Source: an uncultured Clostridia bacterium (GTDB taxonomy: Bacteria; Bacillota; Clostridia; UBA1381). From it: a stretch of DNA of 64,000 nucleotides. Below, piece after piece: positions 24,993 to 32,975 of the stretch. Where the stretch lies: assembly GCA_947631235.1 (NCBI GenBank), contig CANRKO010000012.1, positions 1-64,000 of the forward strand. The letters run 5' to 3'. How positions within the stretch are numbered: the stretch's first letter is position 1; each line of letters starts with the position of its first letter. The position numbers and the translations under genes were made by a program. Below the pieces are notes generated by a model. The model was not told where the DNA came from. It did no database searches and worked only from the letters and a program-made list of their open reading frames with translations.

Positions 24993-26693
24993 ATGGATTT
25001 CAAGCAGCATATAACAGACAAAATAACGGAGATAACGGGTCTTGACCGCGCGGCGGTCGAGGACGCGATAGAAACACCGCCCGACGAGAAAATGGGCGAC
25101 CTCGCGTTCCCGTGCTTTCCGCTTGCGCGCGTAATGCGCAAAGCCCCGCCGGCTATCGCGGCGGAACTTGCGGAAAAACTCTCCGGCGACGAGTATATAG
25201 AAAAGGCGCAGGCGCAGGGCGGTTACCTCAATTTCTTCTTTAACCGCGCAAAATACATCGCGGACACCGTTACGGCTGCGCGGAGCGCGGGCGATACATG
25301 GGGTTCGTCCGACATCGGCGGCGGCAGGACTGTTTTAATAGAATATTCCTCGCCGAATATCGCAAAGCCGTTCCATATAGGTCATCTGTTTTCGACGGCT
25401 GTCGGCAACTCGCTCGCGAGAATATACAAGCACCTCGGCTACAGCGTGCAGTCGCTGAACCACCTGGGCGACTGGGGTACGCAGTTCGGCAAGCTTATCT
25501 GCGCGTACCACCGCTGGGGCGACAAGGACGTAATCGCGAAAGACCCCATAAACGAGATTTTGAAGGTCTACGTAAAGTTCCACGAGGAAGCGGAAAAAGA
25601 CCCGTCTCTGGAGGACGAAGCGCGTGAGTACTTTAAAAAGTTAGAGGACGGCGATAAGGAGACTACGGAGCTTTGGGAGTATTTCCGCGAGATGAGCCTT
25701 GTTGAGTTTAAGCGCGTGTACGATATGCTCGGCGTTAAGTTTGACAGCTACAACGGCGAAGCGTTTTACTCGGATAAGATGGACGAGGTTGTTGATATAT
25801 TGCGCGATAAAGGACTTCTCGTCGAGTCGGACGGGGCGCAGGTGGTCGATTTGTCCGACCTCAATATGCCTCCGTGCATAATATTAAAGTCCGACGGCGC
25901 GACGATTTACGCGACGCGCGATATTGCCGCCGCGCTTTACCGTCACAGGACTTACGATTTTTACAAGAACATTTACGTTGTCGGCATACCGCAGTCGCTG
26001 CACTTCAAGCAGATTTTCGCCGTAATGGACAAGGCGGGCTGGGAATGGTCAAAGGGCTGCGAGCACGTCGGTTTCGGACTTGTGAAGCTGCCCGGCAGGG
26101 CTATGTCCACGCGTCACGGCGACGTTGTATTTTTGGAGGACGTTTTAAACGAATCAATCGACAAGACGCGTGAAATAATAAAAAGCAACGCGTCAAAGGT
26201 GGACGACATCGAGGACGCGGCAAAGAGGATAGGCATCGGCGCGATACTGTACACGTTCCTGCACTCGTCGCGCGAAAAGGATATTGTGTTCAGCTGGGAC
26301 ACGATGCTCGACTTCGAGGGCGAGAGCGCGCCTTACTGCCAGTACGGCTACGCGCGCGGCAGGAGCATATTAAGACGCGCTGAAGATATTGACTACTCCG
26401 CGCCCGATATGACGAAAGCGGTATCGGACGAGGCGTACACGCTCATAAAGCACCTCGGCGCGTTCGCGGACGCGGTCAAGGACGCGGCTGACAAAAACGA
26501 GCCGTTCTACATTAACCGCTACGTCACAAACCTTGTGCGGCTGTTCAACAAGTTCTATACCACAAATCCCATTTTAAAGGACGACGTGGACGAGGACACG
26601 AAAAAGGCGCGTCTGGCGATAGTGGACGCGGTGACGCGCACGGTAAAAACGGCATTGTATCTTTTGGGAATAGAAACGGTGGAGAGTATGTGA
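24993..26693 (+). CDS. argS: Arginyl-tRNA synthetase
   Basis: A 566-residue class I aminoacyl-tRNA synthetase charging tRNA-Arg. An N-terminal ArgS additional domain (~1-85) is followed by the catalytic domain with PNIAKPFHIGHL (HIGH at 128-131). The KMSK-equivalent loop is the degenerate GRAMSTRHGD, normal for ArgS. An alpha-helical anticodon-binding DALR domain ends in NKFYTTNPIL and the C-terminus. RBS GAAGGAG precedes the ATG. The stop overlaps the next gene (TGATG), so the two are translationally coupled. Confidence 0.97.
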   Translation: MDFKQHITDKITEITGLDRAAVEDAIETPPDEKMGDLAFPCFPLARVMRKAPPAIAAELAEKLSGDEYIEKAQAQGGYLNFFFNRAKYIADTVTAARSAGDTWGSSDIGGGRTVLIEYSSPNIAKPFHIGHLFSTAVGNSLARIYKHLGYSVQSLNHLGDWGTQFGKLICAYHRWGDKDVIAKDPINEILKVYVKFHEEAEKDPSLEDEAREYFKKLEDGDKETTELWEYFREMSLVEFKRVYDMLGVKFDSYNGEAFYSDKMDEVVDILRDKGLLVESDGAQVVDLSDLNMPPCIILKSDGATIYATRDIAAALYRHRTYDFYKNIYVVGIPQSLHFKQIFAVMDKAGWEWSKGCEHVGFGLVKLPGRAMSTRHGDVVFLEDVLNESIDKTREIIKSNASKVDDIEDAAKRIGIGAILYTFLHSSREKDIVFSWDTMLDFEGESAPYCQYGYARGRSILRRAEDIDYSAPDMTKAVSDEAYTLIKHLGAFADAVKDAADKNEPFYINRYVTNLVRLFNKFYTTNPILKDDVDEDTKKARLAIVDAVTRTVKTALYLLGIETVESM

Positions 26694-26905
26694 TGATTTA
26701 TTCGGGCGATATAAATAAGGTCTGTGCCGTGTGCGCCATGGCGCGGGAGAGCGAAAACGGCGAGATGCTTTGCACGCTTAAAAACAAAACGTTTCCCGCA
26801 TCAGCCGCAGCCTGTAAAAAATTCCGCTACGACATACTGAAAAAAAAGGTCAAGCGTATGCGGCGGTTAAAAACGGACTACAAAAAAGAGGATTTCACCC
26901 TATAA
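26693..26905 (+). CDS. Small four-cysteine protein of unknown function
   Basis: A 70-residue basic protein starting at the ATG that overlaps the argS stop (a GTG one codon earlier is also in frame). Cys pairs in VCAVCAMARE and later single Cys in MLCTLKN and AACKKFRYDIL give a Cys4 pattern, CxxC then C then C, compatible with a small zinc site. The pattern resembles a short family common in Clostridia whose members end in a KF.YDPLKR-like motif (from memory, not checked). The C-terminus is lysine and arginine rich, as in nucleic-acid-binding proteins. The stop codon lies within the loop of the downstream terminator. Coupling to argS suggests a link with translation, but no function is known. 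Confidence 0.75.
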   Translation: MIYSGDINKVCAVCAMARESENGEMLCTLKNKTFPASAAACKKFRYDILKKKVKRMRRLKTDYKKEDFTL

Positions 26906-26925
26906 GGTGAAATCCTCTTATTGTT
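26882..26925. terminator. Bidirectional rho-independent terminator
   Basis: The 14-bp perfect stem AAGAGGATTTCACC/GGTGAAATCCTCTT (26886-26919) has A-rich and T-rich flanks on both sides. It serves the argS operon (+) and the rsmA-XRE operon (-). The + strand stop codon TAA (26903-26905) is in the loop. Confidence 0.9.
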
Positions 26926-27189
26926 TTATTCATTCCTATTACTTATAAGACCTGTAAGCGACTTTCTCGCATTCGGATCCTCGATGCCGAGAATAAGCTT
27001 GTTGATACTCACTCCGAGAGCCACGGAAAGATTATATAAAGTGTCCACATTGGGATTATCCACTTTGTCATCTTCGTACTTTGACAACGTTGTAACGGAG
27101 ATGTCTGCCATTTCGGCAAGCTGCGTTTTTGTAAGACCTGCTCTTTTACGATATATTATCAGTCTTTCCCCCAATGAAAAAAATTCCAT
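26926..27189 (-). CDS. XRE-family HTH transcriptional regulator
   Basis: An 87-residue protein with a Cro/C1-type helix-turn-helix (~7-62: GERLIIYRKRAGLTKTQLAE, then ISVTTLSKYEDDK). It has only a short tail and no ligand domain. Its ATG overlaps the rsmA stop by one base (TAATG), so it is cotranscribed and coupled. The target is unknown. Confidence 0.9.
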   Translation of the reverse strand: MEFFSLGERLIIYRKRAGLTKTQLAEMADISVTTLSKYEDDKVDNPNVDTLYNLSVALGVSINKLILGIEDPNARKSLTGLISNRNE

Positions 27190-28046
27190 TACACATTCAT
27201 CCTTTCGTAAATCAAGTCAGATAACTTTGCAAATTCCCCGAGCGACAGTGTTTCGCCGCGACGTGACGGATTTCCCGCCGCGTCGGAGATAAGCCGCGCC
27301 ATGTCGGGTTTCGGTATGGGAAAAGCGGTGCAAAGACAGTTTAAAAGCGTTTTGCGCCTTTGCGCGAACGACGCTTTCACCACTTTAAAAAACAGCTTTT
27401 CGTCCTTTACCCTGACCGACGGTTCGGGCAGAACCTTCATTTTTAACACCGCACTGTCCACCTTCGGGGGCGGTACAAACATTGACGCGGGTACGACGGT
27501 TACGATTTCCGGCTCGGTGCAGTAACGGCACAATACCGTTATCGCGCCGTAATCCTTCGTACCCTCACGCGCCGAGAGCCTTTCCGCAACCTCCTTCTGC
27601 ACCATTACGACTATGCTTTCGACCGGCAGCTTTTCCTCCAAAAGCCGCGTTATGACGGGCGTTGTAATATAGTACGGAAGGTTTGCCGCCACGCTCACGC
27701 TCATATCGGGAAATTCGGTTTTTATAAGGCTGTGAAGGTCTGTTTTCAGCACGTCGCCGTGAATGATTTTTACGTTGTCATACCCGGCAAGCGTGTAGTC
27801 AAGTACCGGCAAAAGCCGCTCGTCAAGTTCTATCGAAACGACCTTTTCCGCGCTTTCGGCAAGCGGCTGCGTAAGCGTTCCGAAACCCGGTCCTATTTCC
27901 AAAATTCCGCCGCCTTGACCTGTGGCGCGCACAATTTCGTCAAGCGTTTCGCGCGAGGTCAGGAAATTTTGCCCGAGTCCTTTTTTAAACGTAAAACCGA
28001 ATTTGCTCTGCACGGAGCGTATCTCTTTCGGAGATGTTAAGTCCAT
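27189..28046 (-). CDS. rsmA: 16S rRNA (adenine1518/1519-N6,N6)-dimethyltransferase
   Basis: A 285-residue KsgA/RsmA family protein that dimethylates two adjacent adenines in the 3' terminal helix of 16S rRNA during 30S maturation. The N-terminal GLGQNFLT (~23-30), SAM-binding motif I ILEIGPGFGTLTQPL (~48-62) and catalytic motif NLPYYIT (122-128) are intact, and the C-terminal helical domain is of normal length. A strong promoter lies just upstream. The next gene is an XRE regulator overlapping by one base. Confidence 0.96.
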   Translation of the reverse strand: MDLTSPKEIRSVQSKFGFTFKKGLGQNFLTSRETLDEIVRATGQGGGILEIGPGFGTLTQPLAESAEKVVSIELDERLLPVLDYTLAGYDNVKIIHGDVLKTDLHSLIKTEFPDMSVSVAANLPYYITTPVITRLLEEKLPVESIVVMVQKEVAERLSAREGTKDYGAITVLCRYCTEPEIVTVVPASMFVPPPKVDSAVLKMKVLPEPSVRVKDEKLFFKVVKASFAQRRKTLLNCLCTAFPIPKPDMARLISDAAGNPSRRGETLSLGEFAKLSDLIYERMNV

Positions 28047-28067
28047 AGCGTTCCCCCTTTTGCGGTT

Positions 28068-28096
28068 ATTATACCGTTTTGGTCATATTTTGTCTA
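28068..28096 (-). promoter_or_regulatory. Promoter of rsmA-XRE
   Basis: TAGACA (28091-28096), a 17-base spacer and TATAAT (28068-28073) on the minus strand, close to the rsmA start. Confidence 0.8.
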
Positions 28097-28124
28097 TGCC
28101 ATGATGGAAATTTTTGCGACACTG

Positions 28125-28202
28125 CGGGCTGTCGAGGGCGCCAGCCCCTACGGCTCATATTTTTAAATTACGGGTGTAGGGGACGGCGCCCTCGACGTCC
28201 CG
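28125..28202. repeat. Intergenic inverted repeat (GTCGAGGGCGCC type)
   Basis: GGGCTGTCGAGGGCGCCAGCCCCTACGG-like left arm (28126-28152) and GTAGGGGACGGCGCCCTCGACGTCCCG-like right arm (28176-28202) form a large imperfect hairpin between ileS and rsmA. The left arm is shared with 19490-19507. Confidence 0.7.
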
Positions 28203-28215
28203 TAATCCTCCCATG

Positions 28216-31200
28216 TCACACCTTTTCTACTCCCATTGTTACGGTTTCGCCGTTGATATTCCATTCCTTGGTATTGCCGCTTGCAGCCGTTGTGTCAAGC
28301 TCGTCGGCAAGCGTTTCGTCCTTGATCGTGTCCGCGTTCTTCGCGATAATATCGGCGATTTTCGCGTTACCCTCGCAGCTCAACTTAATATGATCCATAA
28401 CCTCAAAGCCGGAGTCCTTTCTCATCGTCTGCACCTTCGAGATAATCTCTCTGACAAAGCCCTCTTCAATGAGTTCGGGCGTAAGGTTGGTGTCAAGAAC
28501 GACCGTTACGCCGTAATCGCTGTTCGACTCAAAACCTTCGGTCTGCGCGGTCTCTATAAGCAAGTCCTCCTCGCCGAGTTCCTCTTTCACGCCCGCGACC
28601 TCGATCGTAAGCTTACCCGTCTCCTTTATTTCAGCCATAGCCTTCGCACCGTCGATGTTCGCCAAAATCTCGCGCACGGCGTTTATATTCTTGCCGAAAC
28701 GTCTGCCGAGCGTTTTAAGCTGCGGTTTAAAGCTGTACGACGTGAACGACGCAACGTCGTCGGTAAACTCGACGCTCTTTACGTTCAGTTCGTCCTCTAT
28801 AATATCGACATAAAAACCGTCAAGCTCCGCGTCAGCCTTAACGTACATCTTACCTATCGGCTGACGGTTCTTTATATTCGCGGTGTTGCGGCAGCCGCGT
28901 CCAAGCACGACTATACGCAGCACTTCCTCCATTTTATCCTCCAGTTCCTTGTCTATGAGCTTTTCGTCGTACGTCGGGAAGTCGCACAGGTGTATGCTCT
29001 CCGGCGCGGTTTTGTCTATACTTCTCACAAGGTTCTGATAAATGTCCTCAGTCATAAACGGTATCATCGGCGCGGCAGCCTTGCACAGCGTCACAAGCGC
29101 GGTATAAAGCGTCATGTACGCGTTGATTTTATCCTGCGGCATATCCTTTACCCAGAAACGCGCACGGCTGCGGCGTACGTACCAGTTCGACAGCTCGTCT
29201 ACAAAATTGTCGAGTGCGCGGGCTGTCTCGGTTATCTTGTAATCGTTAAGGTTCTCGTCCACGGTCTTTACGAGCGTGTTAAGCTTTGACAAAAGCCACT
29301 TGTCCATTACCGACAGCTTATCGTATTCGAGCGTGTACTTCGTCGCGTCGAAATTGTCGATGTTCGCGTAAAGCACAAAGAACGCGTATGTGTTCCAAAG
29401 CGTACCCATAAACTTGCGCTGACCCTCCGACACCGCGCCGTCATGGAAACGGTTAGGCAGCCACGGCGCACTGTTCGAGTAGAAATACCAGCGGATAGCG
29501 TCCGCGCCGTGCTTTTCGAGAGCTTCGAACGGGTCTACGGCGTTGCCCTTCGACTTCGACATTTTCTGACCGTTTTCGTCCTGAACGTGTCCCAACACTA
29601 TTACGTTCTTGTACGGCGCTTTGTTAAATATAAGCGTCGATTCCGCGAGCAGCGAATAGAACCAGCCGCGCGTCTGGTCGACCGCCTCACTTATGAAGTC
29701 TGCCGGGAAGGTCTCTTCAAACACGTCCTTATTCTCAAACGGGTAGTGCCACTGCGCGAACGGCATTGCGCCCGAGTCGAACCAGCAGTCTATAACCTCG
29801 GGTACACGGTGCATCTCCTTGCCGCAGTCGGGGCATTTTATAGTCACCGCGTCGATATACGGGCGGTGCAGTTCTATATCGTCGGGGCAGTTTGAGGACA
29901 TGGATTTTAATTCCTCTATAGAGCCTATAGAGTGGCGGCAGCCGCACTCGCATTCCCAGATGTTAAGCGGCGTACCCCAGTAACGGTTACGGCTTATGCC
30001 CCAGTCCTGAACGTTTTCGAGCCACGAGCCGAAACGTCCTTCGCCTATCGTTTTCGGTATCCAGTTTATGGTCTTATTGTTTCTTATTAAATCGTCCTTA
30101 ACGGCGGTCATTTTTATAAACCACGTGTCGCGCGCGTAGTAGATGAGCGGCGTGTCGCATCGCCAGCAGAACGGGTAGCTGTGCTCGAACTTCGGCGCGT
30201 TAAAGAGAAGTCCGCGCTTGTCAAGGTCGATAAACACTTCCTTGTCCGCGTCCTTACAGAACGTACCCGCCCACGGCGTTTCCCTCGTCATCTGACCCTT
30301 GCCGTCAACAAGCTGCACGAACGGCAAATCATACTTTCTGCCCACGTTAGCGTCGTCCTCACCGAACGCCGGAGCGATATGGACTATACCCGTACCGTCG
30401 GTGAGCGTTACGTAGTTGTCGCACGTTACGTACCAGCACTTTTTGTCGGGGTTCACGAACGCGAAAAGCGGCTCGTACTCCTTATATTCAAGATCCGTGC
30501 CGACGTATTTTTCAACGACCTCGTATTCGCCGTCGATATTCGATTCAACGAGAGCCTCGGCGAGAATGTAATATTCGTCGCCGACCTTTATTTTAACGTA
30601 AGTCTCGTTCGGGTTCACGCACAGCGCGACGTTTGACGGCAGCGTCCACGGCGTTGTCGTCCACGCGAGGAAGTACGTGTTTTCCTCGCCCTTTACGATA
30701 AATTTAGCCGTCGCGGAGCGTTCCTTTACGTCCTTGTAGCCCTGCGCCACCTCGTGCGACGAAAGCGGAGTTCCGCAGCGCGGGCAGTAGGGAACGATTT
30801 TGTGACCCTTGTAGAGCAATCCCTTTTCCCATATCTTTTTGAGCGCCCACCATTCCGACTCGATAAAGTCGTTGTGGTACGTTACGTAGGGGTCGTCCAT
30901 ATCCGCCCAAAAGCCGACGGTATTCGAGAAGTCCTCCCACATACCCTTGTACTTCCAGACGCTTTCCTTACATTCCTTTATAAACGGTTCAAGTCCGTAT
31001 TCCTCTATCTGTTCCTTGCCGTCAAGACCGAGCTTTTTCTCGACCTCAAGTTCGACCGGCAGACCGTGAGTGTCCCAGCCAGCTTTACGCGGCACGCGGT
31101 AGCCCTTCATAGTGCGATAGCGCGGTATCATATCCTTTATTACGCGCGTCAGAACGTGTCCGATATGCGGCTTGCCGTTTGCCGTCGGGGGACCGTCATA

Positions 31201-31329
31201 GAACATATACGTGTCGCTGTCGGCGCGCGCGTCGATACTCTTCTGGAATATGTTGTTGTCGCGCCAGAACTTCTCCGTTTTCTTCTCCCTTTCCACAAAA
31301 TTAAGATTTGCAGATACCTTTTCGTACAT
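28216..31329 (-). CDS. ileS: Isoleucyl-tRNA synthetase
   Basis: A 1037-residue class I synthetase charging tRNA-Ile. It has the HIGH motif NGKPHIGHVL (55-58), the KMSKS loop GQKMSKSKGNAVDPFE (~590), an editing CP1 domain, a CWRCDTPLIYYARDTWF segment and an extended C-terminal region. The length matches the longer, eukaryal-like IleS2 class rather than the ~920-residue classical bacterial form. The ATG at 31329 is chosen because GGGAGG lies seven bases upstream; an in-frame alternative five codons earlier lacks that spacing. It lies 26 bases after the stalk-domain gene and so falls under the upstream isoleucine T-box. No separate T-box fits in the gap. Confidence 0.96.
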   Translation of the reverse strand: MYEKVSANLNFVEREKKTEKFWRDNNIFQKSIDARADSDTYMFYDGPPTANGKPHIGHVLTRVIKDMIPRYRTMKGYRVPRKAGWDTHGLPVELEVEKKLGLDGKEQIEEYGLEPFIKECKESVWKYKGMWEDFSNTVGFWADMDDPYVTYHNDFIESEWWALKKIWEKGLLYKGHKIVPYCPRCGTPLSSHEVAQGYKDVKERSATAKFIVKGEENTYFLAWTTTPWTLPSNVALCVNPNETYVKIKVGDEYYILAEALVESNIDGEYEVVEKYVGTDLEYKEYEPLFAFVNPDKKCWYVTCDNYVTLTDGTGIVHIAPAFGEDDANVGRKYDLPFVQLVDGKGQMTRETPWAGTFCKDADKEVFIDLDKRGLLFNAPKFEHSYPFCWRCDTPLIYYARDTWFIKMTAVKDDLIRNNKTINWIPKTIGEGRFGSWLENVQDWGISRNRYWGTPLNIWECECGCRHSIGSIEELKSMSSNCPDDIELHRPYIDAVTIKCPDCGKEMHRVPEVIDCWFDSGAMPFAQWHYPFENKDVFEETFPADFISEAVDQTRGWFYSLLAESTLIFNKAPYKNVIVLGHVQDENGQKMSKSKGNAVDPFEALEKHGADAIRWYFYSNSAPWLPNRFHDGAVSEGQRKFMGTLWNTYAFFVLYANIDNFDATKYTLEYDKLSVMDKWLLSKLNTLVKTVDENLNDYKITETARALDNFVDELSNWYVRRSRARFWVKDMPQDKINAYMTLYTALVTLCKAAAPMIPFMTEDIYQNLVRSIDKTAPESIHLCDFPTYDEKLIDKELEDKMEEVLRIVVLGRGCRNTANIKNRQPIGKMYVKADAELDGFYVDIIEDELNVKSVEFTDDVASFTSYSFKPQLKTLGRRFGKNINAVREILANIDGAKAMAEIKETGKLTIEVAGVKEELGEEDLLIETAQTEGFESNSDYGVTVVLDTNLTPELIEEGFVREIISKVQTMRKDSGFEVMDHIKLSCEGNAKIADIIAKNADTIKDETLADELDTTAASGNTKEWNINGETVTMGVEKV

Positions 31330-31355
31330 TTTATATCCTCCCAAATAATTTTTTC

Positions 31356-32591
31356 TTAGTTTTCTTTAGCCGTCATTTCGCCGGTTTTCAAATCTATCAC
31401 ATAATCCTTGTCGTAACGGAAATAGCACTTTTCGTTTTCCTTGTCTATCGTCACGTTGTCGAAGGTTTTCTGTCCGTACAGGCTCACGGACTCAAATTCC
31501 TTGGCGTAATCACGGTAGGTGCCGTCGTTTTCAATTCTTAACAGGTTCTCCGACGCGCCGCCGTGGGGCAAGCCGTAAAATCCCGCGTAAATGAACGTGT
31601 AATCGTCCGTTTCCAGTTTGTCGTTTATCTTATTCCAATGATGCAGCCACCAATCCTTTTCGACTTCCTCGCGCTTTGTAAGGGCGGGGTGTTCGAGATC
31701 CTTTGCCGCGTCCTTGGCGACGTCGGTATATATGAAGTAAAAGTTTATTTTCTCGTCCCGAAGCTCGTAAACCTCGGTTTCCTCTCCCGTAAAGCTATAG
31801 CCGTAGCCGTCCGTAAAGCCGCCGTCGGGCGTTCTGTAGCCGGTTTGGTAGTAGTCTTTCGTGCCGTGCGTGAAATTCCAGCCTATCTGTTTTTCCTCAC
31901 CGTTTATCATGGCGGTCACGGGTATCATGCCGTTACCCTGCTCATTGAGGAACGCGGTTAGCTCCTCCGTTTCGGTGGTATTACCGCCGACGCTGAACTT
32001 ATCCGCGGGAACGTACTCCGCCGTTATGTGAGTTTTGTCCCCGCTCAGCGAATACGTCACGTCCGCCGCGTTGTCAAAGAGCATAGTCATAGCGTCGGGA
32101 AAGTTGCTGTACAGAATATCGAGCTTCAGCGTGCGCGTGTCGTCGTCATAGAAATATCTGCCGCCGAGGTCGTTGTACTCCTTAAAGCCGCCCAGATCCT
32201 CGATTGCAACGGCTGTTTTGCCGTTCAGGTTGTACGCGGGAAGCTCCTTGTCGTACATATACGTCTTAATATCCGTTTCGTATATGTCGCCGATAATTCG
32301 TCCCGAACCGCCGTCCGTGGCGTTTGAGCCGCTGCTTAAAGCGTTCGGGTAAAAGTCGCCGACAAGCAGCGTGCGGAACTCGTCGTGATATTCGGTGCTC
32401 GTAAGCAAATCCTCGGCGATTACGACCGTTCTGCCGCCTATGTTGTAGGCAGGCACTTCTGTATCGTTTATATACGCGCGAATGTCGGTCGAGTATATGT
32501 GACCTATAACGTCGCCCGTCTGCGCGCTTGCGGCTGACGCGCCGAGCATTACCGCCGCAATTATTGCCGGAAATAATATTGTTTTCTTCAT
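31356..32591 (-). CDS. Secreted protein with two copper-amine-oxidase-N-like (stalk) domains, upstream of ileS
   Basis: A 411-residue exported protein with signal peptide MKKTILFPAIIAAVMLGASA (cleavage ~23). Two tandem modules, GDVIGHIYSTDIRAYINDTE (~26-90) and GRIIGDIYETDIKTYMYDKE (~97-157), match the small stalk domain annotated as copper amine oxidase N-terminal-like in Clostridia. The remaining ~250 residues were not recognised; they contain aromatic-rich strands such as GWNFTHGTKDYYQTGY and end in YVIDLKTGEMTAKEN. RBS AAGGGGAG precedes the ATG. The gene sits directly after an isoleucine T-box terminator and 26 bases before ileS, an odd place for a surface protein. Function unknown. Confidence 0.8.
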   Translation of the reverse strand: MKKTILFPAIIAAVMLGASAASAQTGDVIGHIYSTDIRAYINDTEVPAYNIGGRTVVIAEDLLTSTEYHDEFRTLLVGDFYPNALSSGSNATDGGSGRIIGDIYETDIKTYMYDKELPAYNLNGKTAVAIEDLGGFKEYNDLGGRYFYDDDTRTLKLDILYSNFPDAMTMLFDNAADVTYSLSGDKTHITAEYVPADKFSVGGNTTETEELTAFLNEQGNGMIPVTAMINGEEKQIGWNFTHGTKDYYQTGYRTPDGGFTDGYGYSFTGEETEVYELRDEKINFYFIYTDVAKDAAKDLEHPALTKREEVEKDWWLHHWNKINDKLETDDYTFIYAGFYGLPHGGASENLLRIENDGTYRDYAKEFESVSLYGQKTFDNVTIDKENEKCYFRYDKDYVIDLKTGEMTAKEN

Positions 32592-32616
32592 AGATGTTCT
32601 CCCCTTTCAGAATATA

Positions 32617-32855
32617 AAAGGCTCCCGCCTTGCATAACAAGACGAAAGCCTAAACCTTCGCTATACCACTCGTCATACCTTCATATGCGTTCCCTGTTAC
32701 GGAGGAAATCCGGCGCAGCCTATTTGGCAAAACCGTTCGGTGCGCGGCTCGGAGGTGATTTTCTTTTCCGCTTACTCGCCGCCGCGCTCACACCGTCCGC
32801 GGCTCGCTTTCGCTTTCATACGGAATTTACTGTCCCCGTCATCGCCTTTATACGA
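32617..32855 (-). promoter_or_regulatory. T-box riboswitch leader, isoleucine specifier
   Basis: A T-box leader occupies most of the gap 32592-32975. Stem I carries AGTAAATTCCG and GAGCCGCGGACGGTGTGAGC. The specifier loop GAAAATCACCTCCGAG holds ATC (Ile) at 32759-32757. The T-box sequence GAGTGGTATAGCG (32671-32659) contains TGGT, which pairs with the ACCA end of uncharged tRNA. Antiterminator GACGAG/CTTTCGTC and terminator AGGCTTTCGTCTTG/CAAGGCGGGAGCCT plus TTTTAT (32651-32615) are mutually exclusive. Uncharged tRNA-Ile should allow transcription of the stalk-domain gene and ileS. Confidence 0.92.
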
Positions 32856-32860
32856 ATATA

Positions 32861-32889
32861 AGTATATATCAAAAATTTTAAATTGTCAA
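32861..32889 (-). promoter_or_regulatory. Promoter of the T-box operon
   Basis: TTGACA (32884-32889), a 17-base spacer and TATACT (32861-32866) on the minus strand. Transcription would start near 32855. Confidence 0.85.
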
Positions 32890-32930
32890 TAAATAAGATG
32901 TAAATTATATAAAGTTACTGCATAAAAACC

Positions 32931-32966
32931 GCAAAACTGCCGTAAAGCACAGCTTTACGGCAATTT
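32931..32966 (-). terminator. Terminator after the surface protein operon (P7)
   Basis: The stem TTGCCGTAAAGC/GCTTTACGGCA with a three-base loop and a T-rich tail lies ten bases after the P7 stop. Confidence 0.85.
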
Positions 32967-32975
32967 TGTTATGGT

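Noticed and set aside
28213-29289. 358-codon ORF on the + strand
   Set aside because: It is antisense to ileS, whose motifs are unambiguous; the product is a typical low-complexity Arg/Val/Leu shadow.
31330-31355. Separate T-box for ileS
   Set aside because: Only 26 bases separate ileS from the preceding gene, enough for a ribosome site but not for a riboswitch.
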